Shown here: positions 9,774-11,106 of the stretch, piece after piece
Numbering within the stretch: position 1 is the first letter of the stretch
Layout: every line of letters begins with the position of its first letter
Assembly: GCA_002414185.1 (NCBI GenBank)
Contig: DHYS01000005.1
Span: 22,634-33,739, forward strand
DNA: 11,106 nt
Reading direction: 5' to 3'
Source of the DNA: Patescibacteria group bacterium UBA5124
GTDB lineage: Bacteria > Patescibacteriota > Gracilibacteria > Absconditabacterales > Absconditicoccaceae
Notes under the pieces: model-generated
Database searches by the model: none
What the model was told of the DNA's origin: nothing
Seen by the model: only the letters and a program-made list of their open reading frames with translations
Position numbers and translations under genes: made by a program

Positions 9774-9800
9774 AAATATATTTTTGATAGTATATATTGT
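9774..9800 (+). repeat. Direct repeat copy 1 (TATTTTTGATAGT core)
   Basis: The 13-mer TATTTTTGATAGT at 9779-9791 recurs exactly at 10126-10138. Flanks also match: AATA before and ATATTGT shortly after in both. This copy includes a TTGAAA (9771-9776) and TATATT (9793-9798) pair 16 bases apart, so it may be a promoter for the small downstream gene. Confidence 0.5.
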
Positions 9801-9853
9801 AGTCCCGTAAGGGACTTTTCTAGGTTACCTAGATTAGTAAAAAAACAATATAT
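9792..9853 (+). promoter_or_regulatory. Potential three-way-junction RNA fold before the 75-aa gene
   Basis: Three nested pairings are possible. An outer stem pairs ATATATTG (9792-9799) with CAATATAT (9846-9853). Inside are AGTCCC-GTAA-GGGACT (9801-9816), followed by TTT, and CTAGGT-T-ACCTAG (9820-9832). The first inner hairpin with its short T-run could act as a weak terminator. The fold ends 5 bases before the ATG at 9859, so it could control expression of that gene. The outer stem is all A-T except one pair, so it is weak. Confidence 0.4.
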
Positions 9854-9858
9854 TTTAA

Positions 9859-10086
9859 ATGTCTAATTTATTAAATTTTTCAGGCAATACGGCACAAGGT
9901 GTCATGCCTGGTGTTATGTCTTCTTCTAATAAACCTAAAAGGGTTTATAAAACAAAAGTTCAAAAGCAGGTAGAATTATTTTCTCAGATGCTTAATGATC
10001 CTGGTTATCTTATGGCTTCGGATTATGAACATTTTGTTTCTATAAATTACTCTGATTGGTTAGATTTAGAGGGTAATGAGTCTTAA
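9859..10086 (+). CDS. Small protein of 75 aa, unknown function
   Basis: A 75-aa ORF from ATG 9859 to TAA. It has no UGA codon, so it reads the same in either code. The N-terminal 30 residues are rich in Ser, Asn and Gly and look disordered. A basic patch follows (KPKRVYKTKVQKQ, about 25-37), then a likely amphipathic helix and an acidic C-terminus with aromatic residues. There is no membrane segment, signal peptide or Cys pair. No Shine-Dalgarno site precedes the ATG. It sits alone between the recA terminator and a gene-free stretch, behind a foldable leader. I do not recognise it. The basic patch could bind nucleic acid, but this is only a possibility. Sensible composition and the isolated position support a real gene; its shortness leaves some doubt. 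Confidence 0.65.
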   Translation: MSNLLNFSGNTAQGVMPGVMSSSNKPKRVYKTKVQKQVELFSQMLNDPGYLMASDYEHFVSINYSDWLDLEGNES

Positions 10087-10119
10087 ATGTTTTCTTTTGA
10101 GACTTTGTTGTTCGTTATG

Positions 10120-10146
10120 GAATATTATTTTTGATAGTGATATTGT
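10120..10146 (+). repeat. Direct repeat copy 2 (TATTTTTGATAGT core)
   Basis: The exact 13-mer lies at 10126-10138 with matching flanks, 347 bp after copy 1, so the two copies bracket the 75-aa gene. It contains TTGATA (10131-10136), a -35-like box, with TTATAT (10155-10160) 18 bases on. Confidence 0.5.
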
Positions 10147-10176
10147 TTCTTCAATTATATGTTTTCCTAGGTTTTT

Positions 10177-10204
10177 AGGGCTGGAGTATTTTCCAGCCCT
10201 TTTG
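10177..10204 (+). terminator. Intrinsic terminator A
   Basis: AGGGCTGGA (10177-10185) pairs perfectly with TCCAGCCCT (10192-10200), with an extra G-T pair and a 4-base loop, followed by a short T-run (10200-10203). It lies 91 bp after the 75-aa gene and could end that transcript or a small RNA. Confidence 0.8.
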
Positions 10205-10242
10205 TGTATTGATTTTTATTAGATGATTATTATATTTCTCCT

Positions 10243-10326
10243 AGGGTTAATATTTAAGGTTAATTTTTTTCATAGGATTTGGTTAAGTTTGAATCTAGCT
10301 CCTGGGTTTTCTCAGGAGCTTTTTTT
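10243..10326 (+). ncRNA. Candidate small RNA B, ending at a terminator
   Basis: TTGATT (10209-10214) and TATATT (10231-10236), spaced 16, would start a transcript near 10243 that ends at the terminator at 10297-10326, about 85 nt. It carries repeated GGTTAA motifs and no ORF. Promoter boxes are common in such AT-rich DNA, so the call is tentative. Confidence 0.3.
10297..10326 (+). terminator. Intrinsic terminator B
   Basis: AGCTCCTG (10297-10304) pairs with CAGGAGCT (10313-10320), extended by two pairs around a TTTT loop, then seven T (10320-10326). No gene lies between this and terminator A. Confidence 0.85.
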
Positions 10327-10347
10327 GTATGATTTTAAATTCATCTC

Positions 10348-10375
10348 TTGTATCTTTAGAGTTAATTTTTATACT
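10348..10375 (+). promoter_or_regulatory. Predicted promoter of candidate small RNA C
   Basis: TTGTAT (10348-10353) and TATACT (10370-10375) are separated by 16 bases, with a start expected near 10382. No gene follows before terminator C. Confidence 0.4.
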
Positions 10376-10381
10376 TATTTC

Positions 10382-10457
10382 ATACATTTATAAAGTTACT
10401 TCATAACAAGTTAACGAACTTGTGAAAACTCCCGAGCTTTTCTCGGGAGTTTTTTTT
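10382..10457 (+). ncRNA. Candidate small RNA C with two hairpins
   Basis: A transcript of about 76 nt would hold a perfect 7-bp hairpin, ACAAGTT-AACG-AACTTGT (10406-10423), flanked by TTC and GAA that can extend it, and then the 10-bp terminator hairpin. A promoter, an internal hairpin, a terminator and no ORF together suit a small RNA. The class is not recognised. Confidence 0.4.
10425..10457 (+). terminator. Intrinsic terminator C
   Basis: AACTCCCGAG (10427-10436) pairs with CTCGGGAGTT (10442-10451), 10 perfect pairs, loop CTTTT, and a T-run to 10457. A-residues before the hairpin could give weak activity on the other strand. Confidence 0.85.
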
Positions 10458-10514
10458 CTTGATTTTTGTTTTTATTAATAATTTTTTATAGCTCTTGAAA
10501 AGATAGAATAAAAT

Positions 10515-10542
10515 TTTACAATTCTTTTGAATTTATTATATA
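10515..10542 (+). promoter_or_regulatory. Predicted promoter of the PemK/MazF-like toxin gene
   Basis: TTTACA (10515-10520) and TATATA (10537-10542) are separated by 16 bases. The start point would fall near 10549, at or beyond the first ATG (10547) and just before the second (10553), so the mRNA would be leaderless or nearly so. Confidence 0.45.
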
Positions 10543-10546
10543 AACG

Positions 10547-10963
10547 ATGATAATGTATAAAACGAAGGAAAATTATGATGATTGGAATAATCAGAAACAA
10601 TTAATTAATTTTTGAATGAATTTTGATAAATCTGTCTTTATTAAATCTAGAGAAATTTGGTATATAAGGCTTTGAAATAATATATGATTTGAAGAAGATG
10701 GTAAAGGTAATGATTTTAAAAGACCAGCCCTTATTCTTAAAAAATTGGGAAATATGTATTTAGTAGTTCCTATGACTACTAAATGAAAGCAAAATAGTGT
10801 TTTTTATTTATCATTAGGAGAATCTTATTTTTCAAAACCATCTTTTCTTTTAAAAAGTCAGCCTAAAGTTATAGATAAAAAGAGATTTATTGAAAAAATA
10901 CATACTATTTCAAAGAATGATTTTGATGAAATAAAAAAAGAGCTTAAAAACTTTTGGTTCTAG
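10547..10963 (+). CDS. PemK/MazF-like toxin (type II toxin-antitoxin endoribonuclease family, UGA = Gly)
   Basis: A 138-aa protein that appears only with UGA read as Gly (residues 23, 43, 47 and 80). MazF/PemK toxins are endoribonucleases that cut mRNA at short motifs. The fold is recognisable: REIWYIRLG at 35-43 as first strand, GFEEDGKG at 47-54, FKRPALIL at 57-64 with the conserved Arg-Pro (Arg59), the VVPMTT strand at 73-78 with Thr77/Thr78 at the usual catalytic position, a SFLLKSQPKVIDKKRF segment, and a closing ISKNDFDEIKKEL helix. Two UGA codons fall on glycines expected in the LGxNxGFE motif. The 34-residue helical N-terminal extension, with a DDWN motif, is longer than classic MazF but is seen in Patescibacteria-type members as I recall them. 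The start may instead be ATG 10553, which the promoter position favours. No antitoxin gene flanks it in the window. Confidence 0.85.
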
Positions 10964-10975
10964 CTCTTTGTTTTT
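10937..10975 (+). terminator. Intrinsic terminator overlapping the toxin gene end
   Basis: AAAGAGCT (10937-10944), inside the last codons, pairs with AGCTCTTT (10962-10969), which includes part of the TAG stop, followed by G and five T (10971-10975). The loop is long at 17 bases. Confidence 0.65.
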
Positions 10976-11063
10976 CTCCCCGCAATGAAGCGGGGGAGGA
11001 TCCCGAAGGACATTTGTGTTTTCAGTATATATATTTATGCTTCAAAAGCAAATATTTTTTTTT
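10976..11063 (+). ncRNA. Candidate structured RNA or leader with GC-rich hairpin
   Basis: Right after the toxin terminator comes a strong hairpin, CTCCCCGC (10976-10983) with GCGGGGGAG (10990-10998), loop AATGAA and one bulged G. It is the most GC-rich spot in the window. TCC-CGAA-GGA (11001-11010) follows; on the minus strand this is a C(UUCG)G tetraloop, the very stable type. The unit closes with a terminator at 11031-11063. The GC hairpin has no T-tract after it on either strand, so it is not a terminator itself. I find no own promoter and no known RNA family. Confidence 0.35.
11031..11063 (+). terminator. Intrinsic terminator near window end
   Basis: ATATTT plus GCTT (11031-11042, with a 2-base bulge) pairs with AAGC plus AAATAT (11046-11055), loop CAA, followed by an unbroken run of nine T ending at 11063. 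Confidence 0.6.
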
Positions 11064-11076
11064 GATTTAATTGTTT

Positions 11077-11093
11077 TGATATATAATACTATG
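11077..11093 (+). promoter_or_regulatory. -10-like box before a possible next gene
   Basis: A perfect TATAAT lies at 11082-11087 with no good -35 at standard spacing. An ATG follows at 11091-11093 and stays open to the window edge, only 16 bases, so no gene can be claimed. If real, it would be another start with almost no leader. Confidence 0.25.
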
Positions 11094-11106
11094 TTATCAT
11101 TTTTTT

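Larger units (their letters stand above)
10087..10546. other. Gene-free stretch with three consecutive intrinsic terminators
   Basis: These 460 bases hold no ORF of useful length on either strand, even with UGA as Gly; the longest start I followed, at 10087, gives 16 residues. Instead there are three strong plus-strand terminators about 120-130 bp apart, each behind AT-rich DNA with promoter-like boxes. GGTTAA recurs at 10245, 10258 and 10281. A row of terminators this dense fits small RNA units better than one gene end. Confidence 0.6.

Noticed and set aside
10087..10137. Short ORF starting directly after the 75-aa gene
   Set aside because: It gives only 16 residues before TAG even with UGA as Gly and has no supporting signal.
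10177..10457. CRISPR array or integron-like array from the evenly spaced hairpins
   Set aside because: The hairpin sequences differ from each other, each has its own T-run, and there are no identical repeats with spacers.

Overview
The window belongs to a bacterium that reads UGA as glycine (translation table 25), which points to Absconditabacteria (SR1) or Gracilibacteria (BD1-5/GN02) of the Patescibacteria/CPR. The best proof is recA: its UGA codons at residues 24 and 36 fall inside otherwise ordinary RecA sequence, and the first is the invariant glycine of the KQFGKG motif. Under the standard code the window looks like dozens of short ORFs and broken genes. With UGA as Gly it becomes seven long, tightly packed genes that all end in TAA or TAG. 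The DNA is strongly AT-rich and no tRNA, rRNA, CRISPR array or insertion sequence was found.

Layout. (1) 2-7715, plus strand: a compact operon of two giant proteins (at least 1100 aa, cut by the window edge, and 1073 aa) and a 381-aa NlpC/P60 cysteine peptidase. Both giants are mostly alpha-helical with coiled-coil or low-complexity stretches and hydrophobic segments; neither matches a family I can name. The set may form a cell-envelope machine in which the peptidase cuts peptidoglycan, but that is inference. (2) 7717-9688: an SOS block. A LexA-type self-cleaving repressor on the minus strand faces away from recA on the plus strand. Their shared 268-bp spacer holds three copies of the dyad TTTTGACAAAA at 20-21 bp spacing, one lying within the lexA promoter, so they are good LexA-operator candidates. 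(3) 9689-10546: a small 75-aa unknown gene preceded by a potential three-way-junction RNA fold, then about 460 bp with no gene but three strong intrinsic terminators in a row, suggesting small RNAs. (4) 10547-11106: a PemK/MazF-type toxin gene with four UGA codons and no visible antitoxin, its terminator, an unusually GC-rich hairpin with another terminator behind it, and a -10-like box at the window end.

Shine-Dalgarno sequences are absent in front of the starts, and the recA and toxin promoters lie so close to the ATG that nearly leaderless mRNAs are likely. UGA use is uneven: by hand count about half of the glycines in the toxin and two-fifths in the peptidase, but only 2 in RecA and none in LexA or the 75-aa protein.
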